Assembly (NCBI RefSeq): GCF_004297185.1 | Contig: NZ_PGCL01000002.1 | Location: forward strand, 310,001-374,000 | DNA length: 64,000 bases | Source: Methanofollis fontis | GTDB lineage: Archaea; Halobacteriota; Methanomicrobia; Methanomicrobiales; Methanofollaceae | Reading direction: 5' to 3' | In this document: positions 53,629 to 62,989 of the stretch, piece by piece | Layout: each line of letters opens with the position of its first letter | Numbering within the stretch: position 1 is the first letter of the stretch | Program-made: the position numbers and the translations under genes | Notes under the pieces: model-generated | Database searches by the model: none | The model's input: only the letters and a program-made list of their open reading frames with translations | Told to the model about the DNA's origin: nothing

Positions 53629-55086
53629 CTATTCCTTTGCAAACTTTTTCCAGACCTCTTCACGGTAGACCGGGCCTGAATTATAGGTGCAGAAGGGGAT
53701 CATCCTGCCGTCCGGCGTTGCATAATGTATGCAGCAGCGCTGCACACGGGAGAGGTCGTAGTTGTAGTTGTCCATGAAATGCATGGTGCCGATGAAGAGC
53801 GCATTCCAGTGGAACTCGCGGAGTGCGTCGAAGTTCTGGGAGATCAGGGTCTTTCCAAGGAGTTTCCAGAAGCGTGCAGTTTCCGAGTGTTCGCCTCCCG
53901 TCGCCGACACTCCCATGTCCTTCACCCCTTCCAGCAGGGCCCGGTACTTGTTGATCTTGCCGCCACCCTTCAATTTCTCGGTCATCTTCTCGATCGCCTC
54001 GAAGAAACCGTCGACATTGACCATCTCGTTGATCGGCACCAGTCCGTCCTCGGTGACGAATACATAGGTTGCCGCCCCGCAGTGCTGGTGAGTGGTGAAA
54101 CGGACGACCGGTTTGCCGGTATAGGTCTCAACCAGGTCGGATATGGGCATGACGCATGGGACCGGATAAAAATGGCTCTTTTTTATGATCCCGCCGGTCT
54201 GCTCCTCCATACGGTCTGCGAGATCTGGGATGGTGATCCGTTCCCGCTTGATATCGTCCTCTGAGGCAGCACCGGTGAACGCCACCGGTTGAAAGTTGAC
54301 GCCCCTGACCACGCTGATATGTTTGGCAGCGAATTTCAGGATTGCACCCAGTTCAGAATCGTTCCTGCCGTTGATGACGGTCGGCACCAGCACGACGCCG
54401 AGTCCCACCTTTTCGCAGTTCTCCACCGCTTTCAGGCTGGTCGGGAGAATATGGTTTGTTTCGGGCGTGACGCCATCGAAGTGAAGATAGAGGGTGCTCA
54501 GTCCGGCTTCCTTGAGTTTTCTGACAAATTCAACGTCCTTTGCAAGTTTGATCCCGTTGGAAGCCATCTGAACCTGTGAAAAACCGAGTTCCTTTGCCTT
54601 CCTGATTATTTCGAGGAGATCTTTATGGAGAGTCGGTTCTCCGCCGGAAAACTGGACTGCCGGGGGTGGAACAGGCTTTTCGTCCCTGAGCATCGTCATC
54701 ATCCCGACGACCTCCTCAAAGGTGGGTTCATAGACAAATCCACATGCCCGTGCATTCGCAAAACAGAAGTCGCAGTTGAGGTTGCAGCGGTTTGTCAGGT
54801 CGATATTTGCAAGAAGCGTGCCGGACCGGTGATTGGAGCAGAGACCGCATGCACCTGGGCACTCATCGGCTCCTGACACCTGCCGGGGGTTGATAATGCC
54901 GGAACCTATCTTCTCATATGTATCGAAACGCCTGTACATCTCCACATCTGACCAGTAGAGGTTCTTTGCATACCCGTGCTCCGGGCATGTGCGGCCGATC
55001 CAGACTTTACCGTCCTCCTCAAATATCTCGGCATCGAGAACTTTTCTACAGACTGGGCAAAGACTCTTGGTATTTTTTAGAAGCAT
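53629..55086 (-). CDS. tes: tetraether lipid synthase Tes-like radical SAM enzyme
   Basis: This 485-residue protein begins with a zinc/iron-like Cys pair (CPVCRKVLDAEIF, CPEHGYAK). A Cys-rich segment ECPGACGLCSNHRSG follows, then the radical SAM motif CNLNCDFC near residue 102 and GGEPTLHKDLLEI. Additional late Cys occur (QHCGAATYVFV, CCIHYATPDG, FCTYNSG). The pattern matches the MJ0619-type family shown to join archaeol chains into tetraethers (GDGT synthesis). The divergent neighbour makes CDP-archaeol, which fits lipid synthesis. A TATA-like element lies about 25 bases before its ATG. Confidence 0.9.
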   Translation of the reverse strand: MLLKNTKSLCPVCRKVLDAEIFEEDGKVWIGRTCPEHGYAKNLYWSDVEMYRRFDTYEKIGSGIINPRQVSGADECPGACGLCSNHRSGTLLANIDLTNRCNLNCDFCFANARACGFVYEPTFEEVVGMMTMLRDEKPVPPPAVQFSGGEPTLHKDLLEIIRKAKELGFSQVQMASNGIKLAKDVEFVRKLKEAGLSTLYLHFDGVTPETNHILPTSLKAVENCEKVGLGVVLVPTVINGRNDSELGAILKFAAKHISVVRGVNFQPVAFTGAASEDDIKRERITIPDLADRMEEQTGGIIKKSHFYPVPCVMPISDLVETYTGKPVVRFTTHQHCGAATYVFVTEDGLVPINEMVNVDGFFEAIEKMTEKLKGGGKINKYRALLEGVKDMGVSATGGEHSETARFWKLLGKTLISQNFDALREFHWNALFIGTMHFMDNYNYDLSRVQRCCIHYATPDGRMIPFCTYNSGPVYREEVWKKFAKE

Positions 55087-55258
55087 GTCTCATTCACCGG
55101 CATCTCTTTACTATAGCGTTTCAAATAGTAGTACCCTGACGGTTCAGGTCACAACACACACTGTTTACTCGATGAAAATTTAACTTTACGGAAGATTAGG
55201 GGCGATTCATATTATTAGTATCGTTTCGATTATATCTGCGCTTGTTGCGGCAATCTGG

Positions 55259-55762
55259 TTGATGATGCCGGCCTATGTGCCCAATTCGGCAGCAGCAGCG
55301 CTTGGTGGTGGAACACCTGTTGATTTCGGGCGCAGATGGAGCGATGGACGAAGAATCCTGGGTGACGGGAAAACATGGCGGGGTTTTGCCCTGGGTGTGG
55401 CGGCAGGTGTTGGTGTTGGTCTGGTCGAAATCTGGGCACAGACGGCATTCAACCTCTCATCTCTCCCCGAGCATACGGTACTGACGGTTTTTCTGTTTGC
55501 TGCCGGAGCATTGCTGGGTGACATGGTGAAGAGCTTTTTCAAGCGGAGGTTCGGCAAGGAGCGGGGAGAAGAATGGTTGATTGCCGACCAATATGATTTT
55601 GTCATCGGGGCCTTTGTGCTCACCGCCATCTTCCAGTGGACCTGGCTTGCGGAAAACCTCGACCTGATGGTCCTCATCTGGATCCTGGTCCTCACCCCGC
55701 TTCTCCACAGGCTGGCAAATATTATTGGTTATCTTGCAGGAGTGAAGGACGTACCATGGTAA
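55259..55762 (+). CDS. carS: CDP-archaeol synthase
   Basis: This membrane protein has the family regions MMPAYVPNSAAAALGGG, DGRRILGDGKTWRGFALG and LIADQYDFVIGAF. CarS activates digeranylgeranylglycerol phosphate with CTP for polar lipid synthesis. The first standard start codon is TTG at 55259, which leaves only part of the first membrane helix (167 residues). In-frame upstream codons to 55184 encode IISIVSIISALVAAIWL, a good first helix, but lack ATG, GTG or TTG. ATT at 55205 is a possible non-standard start. Its stop overlaps pyrE. Confidence 0.88.
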   Translation: MMMPAYVPNSAAAALGGGTPVDFGRRWSDGRRILGDGKTWRGFALGVAAGVGVGLVEIWAQTAFNLSSLPEHTVLTVFLFAAGALLGDMVKSFFKRRFGKERGEEWLIADQYDFVIGAFVLTAIFQWTWLAENLDLMVLIWILVLTPLLHRLANIIGYLAGVKDVPW

Positions 55763-56268
55763 TCACAGTTGCAGAGGCGCTCAAAAGCCACGGGGCAATT
55801 GAGTTCGGGGACTTTGTGCTTGCATCAGGAGCGCGTTCATCGTACTATCTGGACATCAAGACGGCGATCACCGATCCCGCTCTGCTCCGGATGATCTCCG
55901 TTGCATTTGCACAGAAATTTTCCTTTGACGTGGTTGCAGGGGTGGCGGTCGGCGCTGTCCCCCTTGCCGTAGGAGTTTCTCTCGCATCGGAAAAACCCTA
56001 TGCCATCATCAGAAAAGAGGAAAAAACCCACGGGAAGAGTGGTGTTGTGATCGGCGACGTGCAGGGGAAACGGGTTCTTCTTGTCGAGGATGTCACCACC
56101 TCCGGCGGATCGGCACTCTACGGGGCACGCGTGCTGAAGGAGGCCGGGGCGACGGTTGTGGCCGTGGCTCCGGTCGTTGACCGGGAGAGCGGCGCGACAG
56201 AGGCCTTTGCACGGGAAGGGATTGACCTCCGACCGTTGACGACCATCTCAGAGATAATGGGCCTGTAA
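55756..56268 (+). CDS. pyrE: orotate phosphoribosyltransferase
   Basis: This 170-residue protein has the PRPP-binding motif VLLVEDVTTSGGSALYG and the flexible loop with IIRKEEKTHGKSG. It converts orotate to OMP in pyrimidine synthesis. The ATG at 55756 overlaps the carS end by seven bases; a longer frame from 55636 lies inside carS and is a shadow. It follows carS in the same transcript, and purD follows. Confidence 0.95.
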   Translation: MVITVAEALKSHGAIEFGDFVLASGARSSYYLDIKTAITDPALLRMISVAFAQKFSFDVVAGVAVGAVPLAVGVSLASEKPYAIIRKEEKTHGKSGVVIGDVQGKRVLLVEDVTTSGGSALYGARVLKEAGATVVAVAPVVDRESGATEAFAREGIDLRPLTTISEIMGL

Positions 56269-56296
56269 AGGATTTATTTAGGGGAGGCATATAATT

Positions 56297-57589
56297 ATGG
56301 ACATGAAGATTCTTGTTGTGGGTGGAGGAGGTCGGGAACACGCCATAGCCCGTGCCCTTTCCTGCAACAGTGATGTTGCACTGTTCTCTGTTATGAGTCG
56401 CCGGAATCCCGGCATTGCGGCTCTTTCCAGGGGTACCCTCATTGAAAAAGAGACCAATGTGGAAAAAGTCGCTGATTTCGCCGTCGAGTGCGGGGCGGAA
56501 TGTGCGATCATCGGACCCGAGGCCCCGCTGGAGGCCGGGATCGCCGACCGACTCCTCGAAGGCGGCATCCCCTGTGTCGGCCCCACCAGGATGGCGGCGC
56601 GTCTTGAGACCGATAAGGCGTTCTGCCGGGAGATGATGGAGAGGCACGGCATCGCAGGCTGCCCCCATTACCGGGTCTTCCACGATGCCAGGGCTGCTTG
56701 TGAGTTTATCGATGCCTATGACGGCGATCTGGCGATCAAACCGATCGGTCTCACCGGCGGCAAGGGCGTCAGGATCATGGGCGAGCAGGTGGACCGCGAG
56801 GGCGCTAAAGAATATGCACAAAGCCTTGACGGCAATGTTGTCCTTGAGGAGCGTCTGGTCGGTGAGGAGTTCACCCTGCAGGCCTTTGTCGACGGCAACC
56901 ACCTTGTGCCGATGCCGCTGGTGCAGGACCACAAGCGGGCATATGAAGGTGACACCGGCCCGAATACCGGTGGGATGGGCACCTACTCACTGGCCGATCA
57001 CCTGTTGCCGTTTGTGGAAAAACAGGACTATCAGAAGGCGCTCGAGATCATGCGCAGCGCCGTGGCGGCGATGGCCGCGGAAGGCGAACCCTACCGTGGC
57101 ATCCTCTATGGCCAGTTCATGAACACCGCCGACGGGCCGAAGGTCGTGGAGTTCAACTCGCGGTTTGGCGATCCTGAGGCGATGAACGTTCTTTCCCTGC
57201 TCGAATCCGACTTCGCCGATATCATGTTCCGGATCGTCGAGGGGCAACTCTCGTCTGCGGACGTCAGGTTCGCCCCGAAGGCGACTGTCTGCAAATATCT
57301 TGTTCCGGACGGATACCCGGATGCACCGATCTCCGGGGCACCGATCACCGTCGGCGATTACGGCGACGCAATCCTCTATTATGCCAGTATCGGCGAGGAA
57401 AACGGGCGCCTGACCACCCTCTCCTCCCGGACGATGGCCTTTGTCGGTCTGGGCGATACGCTTGCAGAGGCCGAGGAGCAGGCCGAACACGCCGCCGCAT
57501 CGGTGAGCGGCGGGGTCTGGCACAGGAGTGATATCGGCAAACCCGCCCTGCTGGAAAAACGGATCGCACATATGAAGGAGATACGATGA
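56297..57589 (+). CDS. purD: phosphoribosylamine--glycine ligase
   Basis: This 430-residue ATP-grasp enzyme begins [18 protein letters not shown]. It has the family's ATP site [14 protein letters not shown], the segment [20 protein letters not shown] and [20 protein letters not shown]. It joins phosphoribosylamine and glycine in purine synthesis. GGGGAGG (56281-56287) serves as the ribosome binding site for the ATG at 56297. The stop overlaps argF by four bases. Confidence 0.96.
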   Translation: MDMKILVVGGGGREHAIARALSCNSDVALFSVMSRRNPGIAALSRGTLIEKETNVEKVADFAVECGAECAIIGPEAPLEAGIADRLLEGGIPCVGPTRMAARLETDKAFCREMMERHGIAGCPHYRVFHDARAACEFIDAYDGDLAIKPIGLTGGKGVRIMGEQVDREGAKEYAQSLDGNVVLEERLVGEEFTLQAFVDGNHLVPMPLVQDHKRAYEGDTGPNTGGMGTYSLADHLLPFVEKQDYQKALEIMRSAVAAMAAEGEPYRGILYGQFMNTADGPKVVEFNSRFGDPEAMNVLSLLESDFADIMFRIVEGQLSSADVRFAPKATVCKYLVPDGYPDAPISGAPITVGDYGDAILYYASIGEENGRLTTLSSRTMAFVGLGDTLAEAEEQAEHAAASVSGGVWHRSDIGKPALLEKRIAHMKEIR

Positions 57590-58497
57590 AGAAAGACTTT
57601 CTGACCTTTCAGGATGTCGACGCTGGCGAGATCGAGGCCCTCCTCGCTGAGGCCGAACGCCTGAAAGCGCTCCAGCACTCCGGCACTCCACATCCCCTCC
57701 TGCAGGGCTGCAGCCTGGCAATGATCTTCGAGAAGGCCTCCACCCGCACCCGCGTCTCCTTTGAGGCCGGGATGCACGACCTCGGCGGGAGCGCCCTTTT
57801 CCTCAATGCCGCTGACCTGCAGCTCGGCCGCGGTGAACCGGTACGTGATACCGCCCGTGTGCTCTCACGCTATGTCTCGGCGGTGATGATCCGCGCCTAT
57901 CGGCATGAGACCATCCGTGAGTTTGCTGAGTATGCATCGATCCCGGTCATCAACGGCCTTTCCGATCTTGCACATCCCTGTCAGGTGCTCGCCGATCTCC
58001 TCACCCTGAAAGAACGTTTTTCGTCCCTCAAAGGGCTGAAGGTGGCATGGATCGGTGACGGCAACAATGTGTGCAACTCCCTGATCCTGGCCGCGGGGCA
58101 TATGGGCTTTGACCTCAGGGTGGCATGCCCGCCTGGCTACCGCCCTCCGCAGGGGGTTGTCGATGAGGCGGTTGCCAGGGGTGCGGGCGTAACCTTCTTC
58201 GAGACGCCGGAGGAGGCGGCCACAGGGGCGGATGCCCTCTATACCGACGTCTGGGTCTCAATGGGGAGTGAAGCCGAACGAGAGGGGCGCCTGCGTGCCT
58301 TCCGCGGCTATACCATCACCTCTGAACTGGTGGCGCTCGCCCGACCGGGGGCTGTTGTGATGCACTGTCTGCCGGCACACCGGGGCGAGGAGATCACCGA
58401 CGAGGTGATCGAAGGGCCGCAGAGCATTGTCTGGGACCAGGCGGAAAACCGGCTTCATGCCCAGAAGGCGCTTCTGGTCAGGTTGCTCAAAAAATAA
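57586..58497 (+). CDS. argF: ornithine carbamoyltransferase
   Basis: This 303-residue enzyme has the carbamoyl phosphate motif [14 protein letters not shown] (STRTR), the HPCQVLAD motif near residue 127 and the C-terminal [11 protein letters not shown] motif. It makes citrulline in arginine synthesis; argG lies about 3 kb away on the opposite strand. It overlaps purD by four bases. A symmetric AT-rich hairpin (58493-58511) between its stop and the convergent small gene may end both transcripts. Confidence 0.96.
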   Translation: MKKDFLTFQDVDAGEIEALLAEAERLKALQHSGTPHPLLQGCSLAMIFEKASTRTRVSFEAGMHDLGGSALFLNAADLQLGRGEPVRDTARVLSRYVSAVMIRAYRHETIREFAEYASIPVINGLSDLAHPCQVLADLLTLKERFSSLKGLKVAWIGDGNNVCNSLILAAGHMGFDLRVACPPGYRPPQGVVDEAVARGAGVTFFETPEEAATGADALYTDVWVSMGSEAEREGRLRAFRGYTITSELVALARPGAVVMHCLPAHRGEEITDEVIEGPQSIVWDQAENRLHAQKALLVRLLKK

Positions 58498-58506
58498 AAA
58501 TCGTTT

Positions 58507-58746
58507 TTATTCCTCACCGATAAATTCTCGGATGAGGTCGAACATCTCTTTTTCCACCTTTTCGATGACGTCCCGCCTGCCCCTGAAGGCAAGCAGGTCA
58601 CGCGTATCACCGTCCATGTTGGCAAAGTACATTCTCTCGCTCCGTTCTACGAGTTCGACATCATATTTTCCGATGATATCCCGGATCACGCTTCTCGGAA
58701 CGCCGGGCGGGATGATCAGATCGAACAGTTCTTCCTCTTCTGCCAT
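58507..58746 (-). CDS. small acidic protein coupled to mmp14
   Basis: This 79-residue protein is not recognised. It resembles a compact alpha/beta domain (LFDLIIPPGVPRSVIRDIIG, YDVELVERSERMYFANMDGD). It is encoded directly after mmp14. Candidate starts are ATG at 58758 (overlapping the mmp14 stop as ATGA), 58752 and 58746; I prefer the last because GAGG lies six bases before it. The tight link to a methanogenesis marker gene suggests a shared function. Confidence 0.6.
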   Translation of the reverse strand: MAEEEELFDLIIPPGVPRSVIRDIIGKYDVELVERSERMYFANMDGDTRDLLAFRGRRDVIEKVEKEMFDLIREFIGEE

Positions 58747-58754
58747 TTCCATCC

Positions 58755-60257
58755 TCATTTTCCAACTTTTATCCGTCTGCTCATGATACATGGTCCGCCC
58801 CGGACACCGCCGAGGGGGTTCTTCGGTTTGCCGAGTGAGTTCATGCACCGCCCCATGAGGGCGGCGCCCCGTGCCAGACCGTCATCTACAAAGACCACAT
58901 GTTCGTGGGGATCCGTAAAAAGACCCCGTTCGGTGATGCCGTCAAGGATATACTGCGGTTTCTTACCGGAGATCGCCGCCCGTCCAGTGAAGCCGATGGA
59001 GGCGTTCTCCGGAACCATCCCGAGGTCTGAGGCGACATCGACGAGTCGGAGGGCCATCCGGGCACAGACATGGTCGATGACGTCTGCAAGCATTCCCTTG
59101 CCGTGCTTCTCATAGATCTCTGCACCGATCCTATTGAGTTCTCCGGTCTCGCTCCCGTTTTCACCCACGTCGCAACCGATGAGGGCAACCCCGGAATCGT
59201 GGGCCACCCGTGAACTCACCGGCACCCTGCCGAACCGTTCGCGGTCGGGCGGTACGACCCTGATATCGATATGGCTATGGATCTCGTCCACATAGTTCCC
59301 CATGATCCCGGCGCTGCGACCGACCCGCGAGAGTCCGGCGGCGATACTCCGGTCGCCAAACATGTCCAGGGCCGTCCCGGTCCGCCCCTCGACCTCCCCG
59401 GTGCCCCGGACGATGCTATCAGGGATCGCTCCTGCAAGCCCACAGAAATTGCCGATGGTGGAAGCAAACGGGTTTAATTGATCTTTTCCGACATCTGAAG
59501 TGATCCTGCCGTCAAGGGTGGTGCCGAAGTCGATGGAGACGCAGGGATTTCGAAAATCGACCGGGGTGTTCTTTGCACCCTCCTTGATCCCGGCCATGGC
59601 GAGTTCGCCCTCCATCTCGTTGGCGACCATCTCGACGCCGGAACTCCCGACCGGGGGGATGACGCCGGCGACCGCCCCGACAAACACCACCTTGTCTGCA
59701 AAGCTGTAACTCTGCAATTTTTTGGGGAGGTTGTCCTTGGACATCGGAGGCGTCATCTTCTTTGGCGGCACCCCTGCCGCCAGGCACCCGTTTGCAAGGG
59801 CGATGACAAAATCGCCGACCTGGTCGGGGGAGTCCATCGCCGCCACGACGCCGGTGCTCCTGACCACGAAGTCCAGATCGTTGGTGATCGAGAGGCCGGC
59901 TTCTTTATGGCATTCGAGCAGGGTGTCCCGCACGAGTTCGGTGACCGATTCCCGCGTGAGGTGTGTGCCGTCAAGGGTCTCACCGAAGATCTCCTCATCG
60001 GGTTTTGGCGGTCTGACCTCCCGGCTCATCTTCACGGTCTTATTGATCACATAGGAGAGGCCGGTATCGAGATTGGTGCCGGTAAGAATACATTTTGTGG
60101 TTGTGTTACCCATTTCCACAGATGCAACGATGAAATAGGGCTTGATCTTGTATTCGGGAACGACCATTCCTGCACCGTGGGAGATGGAGGGCGGTGGGAT
60201 GCTTTCCACGATATATGGCTTCTGTTTGAAAAAGCGGTCCAGAAAACGGGCACACAT
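58755..60257 (-). CDS. mmp14: methanogenesis marker protein 14
   Basis: This 500-residue protein matches methanogenesis marker 14 (TIGR03285). The N-terminus contains VASVEMGNTTTKCILTGTNL, like an ASKHA-type ATPase phosphate loop; a second loop is seen in CVSIDFGTTLDGRITSDVGK. Later parts include GVALIGCDVGENGSETGELN and FTGRAAISGKKPQYILDGIT. It is found only in methanogens and relatives; the role is unknown, perhaps activation of an enzyme or cofactor. A TATA-like element (AGGTATAAAG, 60290-60281) lies about 25 bases before the ATG at 60257, giving a nearly leaderless message. Confidence 0.92.
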   Translation of the reverse strand: MCARFLDRFFKQKPYIVESIPPPSISHGAGMVVPEYKIKPYFIVASVEMGNTTTKCILTGTNLDTGLSYVINKTVKMSREVRPPKPDEEIFGETLDGTHLTRESVTELVRDTLLECHKEAGLSITNDLDFVVRSTGVVAAMDSPDQVGDFVIALANGCLAAGVPPKKMTPPMSKDNLPKKLQSYSFADKVVFVGAVAGVIPPVGSSGVEMVANEMEGELAMAGIKEGAKNTPVDFRNPCVSIDFGTTLDGRITSDVGKDQLNPFASTIGNFCGLAGAIPDSIVRGTGEVEGRTGTALDMFGDRSIAAGLSRVGRSAGIMGNYVDEIHSHIDIRVVPPDRERFGRVPVSSRVAHDSGVALIGCDVGENGSETGELNRIGAEIYEKHGKGMLADVIDHVCARMALRLVDVASDLGMVPENASIGFTGRAAISGKKPQYILDGITERGLFTDPHEHVVFVDDGLARGAALMGRCMNSLGKPKNPLGGVRGGPCIMSRRIKVGK

Positions 60258-60395
60258 ATACCGATCTCTCCCCCTGAAGACTTTATACCTTTCTGTTATT
60301 GCAGTGCTTCGTGTTGCAACGAGGAAAGATGCCGCTAGCGGATGGTGACCTGACCGATCGCTCGAATCGTTTTCGGGAGCGGCGAATTGCACACA

Positions 60396-60405
60396 GATAT
60401 ATATG
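60396..60405 (+). promoter_or_regulatory. TATA box for the first PPOX-like gene
   Basis: GATATATATG is about 36 bases before the ATG at 60436, so transcription would start near 60426. It excludes the in-frame ATG at 60403. Confidence 0.5.
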
Positions 60406-60435
60406 GGACCGGACAGAATGGGGTATCTGGTAACC

Positions 60436-60852
60436 ATGGTCAGACTAACAGATGAGATGAAGGCCGCCTTTGCGGCGGTAAGGACATTTCCGGTGGCGAC
60501 AGCGTCAAAGGAGGGCGAACCCAATGTCGTCCCGATCGGGTTCTGCATGCTGATGGACGATGAGACGATCTGGATCGCCGACAATTTCATGAAAAAAACG
60601 CTTGCCAACCTGAAGGAAAACCCCAGGGTCGGGATCTATATCTGGGGGCCAGAGACGAAGGGGTGCTACCAGATCAAGGGCGACGTCGTCATCGTGAACG
60701 AGGGCGAGGATTTCCAGAAGATGCGGGAGATCGTGCTCTCGAAGATGTCGAAGGCGCCGGCGAAGAACCTGATCGTGGTGACGATCACCGAGGCTTATTC
60801 CTGCACCCCGGGACCGGGCGCCGGTGACCGCATCCCCCTGCTGGGGCAGTAA
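60436..60852 (+). CDS. pyridoxamine 5'-phosphate oxidase-like flavin-binding protein (copy 1)
   Basis: This 138-residue protein belongs to the split-barrel FMN-binding superfamily. Characteristic segments are FPVATASKEGEPNVVPIGFC, DETIWIADNFMKKTLANLKE and YIWGPETKGCYQIKGDVVIV. It should bind a flavin or F420 and may act as a small reductase. The ATG at 60436 fits a TATA box at 60396. A close paralogue follows directly, implying tandem duplication. Confidence 0.88.
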   Translation: MVRLTDEMKAAFAAVRTFPVATASKEGEPNVVPIGFCMLMDDETIWIADNFMKKTLANLKENPRVGIYIWGPETKGCYQIKGDVVIVNEGEDFQKMREIVLSKMSKAPAKNLIVVTITEAYSCTPGPGAGDRIPLLGQ

Positions 60853-60961
60853 CCCCTTTTTTTGTGTTCAGCACCCTCTTCCATTGTGTGTTGACGGACG
60901 CCGGGTGTATCCAGCCCTGCACGGTATCTTTATCTGGTGTGGGAGGGAGAACATACCTGCT

Positions 60962-61366
60962 ATGGCTGCATTGACGTCTGAAATGAAGGAGATATTTTCA
61001 AAGGCTCCTGTTTACCCGCTCGCTACTGCATCGAAAGATGGAATGCCGAATGTCGCACCGATGAAGTCGGTATGGCTTGTGGACGATGAGACGATCTGGA
61101 TTGCCGACAATTTCATGAAGAAGAGTCTTATGAACATGCAGGAGAACCCTTATGCGGCGGTCTATGTCTGGGGGCCGGAGACGAAGGGGTGCCTGCAGAT
61201 CAAGGGGGACGTGGAGATCCTCACCTCCGGGCCTGATTACGAAAAAATGCGGGCTGAGGTGCGGGCGAAATCCGATAAATATCCGGCCAAGTCCCTGATC
61301 CGGATCCGGATCACCGAGGTCTTCACCTGTGCACCTGGCGAGGGTGCCGGCGACCGTCTGCTCTGA
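60962..61366 (+). CDS. pyridoxamine 5'-phosphate oxidase-like flavin-binding protein (copy 2)
   Basis: This 134-residue paralogue of the preceding gene shares DDETIWIADNFMKK, WGPETKGC and QIKGDV. Differences concentrate in the N-terminal part (VYPLATASKDGMPNVAPMKS) and the C-terminus. It probably binds the same type of cofactor but another substrate. The TATA-like CTTTATC near 60928 gives it its own promoter in the 109-base gap. The ATG at 60962 matches the family start; the longer frame is unsupported. Confidence 0.88.
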   Translation: MAALTSEMKEIFSKAPVYPLATASKDGMPNVAPMKSVWLVDDETIWIADNFMKKSLMNMQENPYAAVYVWGPETKGCLQIKGDVEILTSGPDYEKMRAEVRAKSDKYPAKSLIRIRITEVFTCAPGEGAGDRLL

Positions 61367-61401
61367 ACAACGGGCAATTGAATCCGTGGAACTTTTTTTT
61401 T

Positions 61402-61440
61402 GGAGGGGGTGCACCCCCTCCCACCCACCGGACGTCCGGT
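61402..61440. repeat. two perfect palindromes
   Basis: GGAGGGGGTG/CACCCCCTCC is a perfect 20-base palindrome (61402-61421), preceded by nine T. A 14-base palindrome ACCGGACGTCCGGT follows at 61427-61440. They lie in a 276-base gap between the PPOX-like pair and argG, without other genes. They may be terminators or a mobile-element remnant. Confidence 0.6.
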
Positions 61441-61642
61441 GAGATGAGGGCGGCAATGCACGTGATCAATCGTTCTGCAGATCGTCGCATCGCACGCTCA
61501 AGAGAGGTATCTCTCCTCATGGTGGGTGGGGCTAACCGGGTCCCCGCACATTGCAGGGAATTTTAACACGCAGTGCTCTTCGCGGTTAATTGCTCAGGGA
61601 CAGGGGGACGACCCTCGCATGAAACAAGAGAAGAAAAAATGA

Positions 61643-62827
61643 TTATTTTCGGATCTGCCTGAGCAGGCGCGCCTGCATTCCGAAATACTTCGAGACACCG
61701 ACCGCATCGCACTGGTCGAGGGTCTTTGAATCGAAGGAGACCAGGTCGTCTGAATACAGTGCCATCGGGGACGTGCGTCCTGTGATATGCACGCCGCCCT
61801 TGTAGAGGATGCAGTCGACCGTGCCGTTGACGCGTTCCTGCGTGTGGTCGATGAAGGCCAGCAGGTCGGCGTAGAGGGGTTCGTGGGTGAGGCCCATATA
61901 TGCCAGTTCGGACCAGCGCTCGTCGACGATCGCCTTGAAGGAGAGTTCCTGCCTGGTCAGCACCAGCCGTTCAAGGTCGCGGTGGGCGGCAAGGATGACG
62001 GTGGCCGCCGGGTGCTCGTAGTTCTCCCGCGCCTTGAGCCCAAGGATCCGGTCCTCCATCATATCGTTCCTGCCGACGCCGTGGCGCCCGGCGATGCGGT
62101 TGAGGTCCCGGATCAGGTCGGCACCGCCCATTACTTTCCCGTTCAGGGAGACGGGTATGCCGTTCTCAAACCCGATCGAGAGGATCTCGGGCTCGTCCGG
62201 GGCGTCGGTGAGCGAGGTGGTCCATGCATAGATCTCCTCGGGGGGGTGGTAGGCCGGATCCTCGAGTTTGCCGCCCTCGATGCTCCTCGACCAGAAGTTT
62301 TCGTCGATCGACCAGGGCTTCTCCTTCTTCACCGGCACCGGGATGCCGTGCTCCTCGGCATAGGCGATCTCCCAGTCGCGGGTGAGGTTCATTTCGCGGA
62401 TCGGGGCGATGACCTCATAGCCGTGGGCCCTGAAGATGAAATCGAACCTGAGCTGGTCGTTGCCCTTCCCGGTGCACCCATGGGCGATTGCCGTTGCCCC
62501 TTCTTTCTCTGCAACAGCGACGATCTCTTCGGCGATCAGGGGGCGGGCGAGGGCGGTGCCCATCGGGTAGCCCTCATAACTGCCGTTTGCCCTGATGGCC
62601 GGGAAGATGTGCTCACTCACGAACCTTTCCTGGACATTGACGGTATAGTGGCGGTCGGCGAGTTTTTCGCCCTTCTTTGTCGCCTCTTCGATCTCCTGTG
62701 CCGGCTGACCGACATCAACGACGACGGTGATCACCTCGTCGTAGCCATAGTGCTCCTTGAGGAGGGGTATGCAGATCGAGGTGTCAAGGCCGCCCGAATA
62801 GGCAAGAACAACTTTCCCTTTTCCCAT
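61643..62827 (-). CDS. argG: argininosuccinate synthase
   Basis: This 394-residue enzyme begins [20 protein letters not shown] (PP-loop SGGLDTS). It has the family segments [19 protein letters not shown] and [20 protein letters not shown]. It joins citrulline and aspartate in arginine synthesis and works after ArgF. The AGGAG ribosome binding site precedes the ATG. It is a single gene on the minus strand. Confidence 0.96.
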   Translation of the reverse strand: MGKGKVVLAYSGGLDTSICIPLLKEHYGYDEVITVVVDVGQPAQEIEEATKKGEKLADRHYTVNVQERFVSEHIFPAIRANGSYEGYPMGTALARPLIAEEIVAVAEKEGATAIAHGCTGKGNDQLRFDFIFRAHGYEVIAPIREMNLTRDWEIAYAEEHGIPVPVKKEKPWSIDENFWSRSIEGGKLEDPAYHPPEEIYAWTTSLTDAPDEPEILSIGFENGIPVSLNGKVMGGADLIRDLNRIAGRHGVGRNDMMEDRILGLKARENYEHPAATVILAAHRDLERLVLTRQELSFKAIVDERWSELAYMGLTHEPLYADLLAFIDHTQERVNGTVDCILYKGGVHITGRTSPMALYSDDLVSFDSKTLDQCDAVGVSKYFGMQARLLRQIRK

Positions 62828-62989
62828 GGTGTGGTGCTCCTGAATGGTCGTGCAGGGAGCGGGCGGTGAGATGCGAATCGTCCGACCCCTGATATGACGG
62901 TATAGGTATTGTATTCATTCCATAAAAGGTGTGATGAGGAGGCGGGCAATGGATCCTGCTCTGGAACGGGTGCGTTCCCTGGCCAGAGA

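Noticed and set aside
61378-61566. 62-residue frame between the PPOX-like genes and argG
   Set aside because: It runs through the two palindromes, giving Gly/Pro low complexity, and has no family signal.
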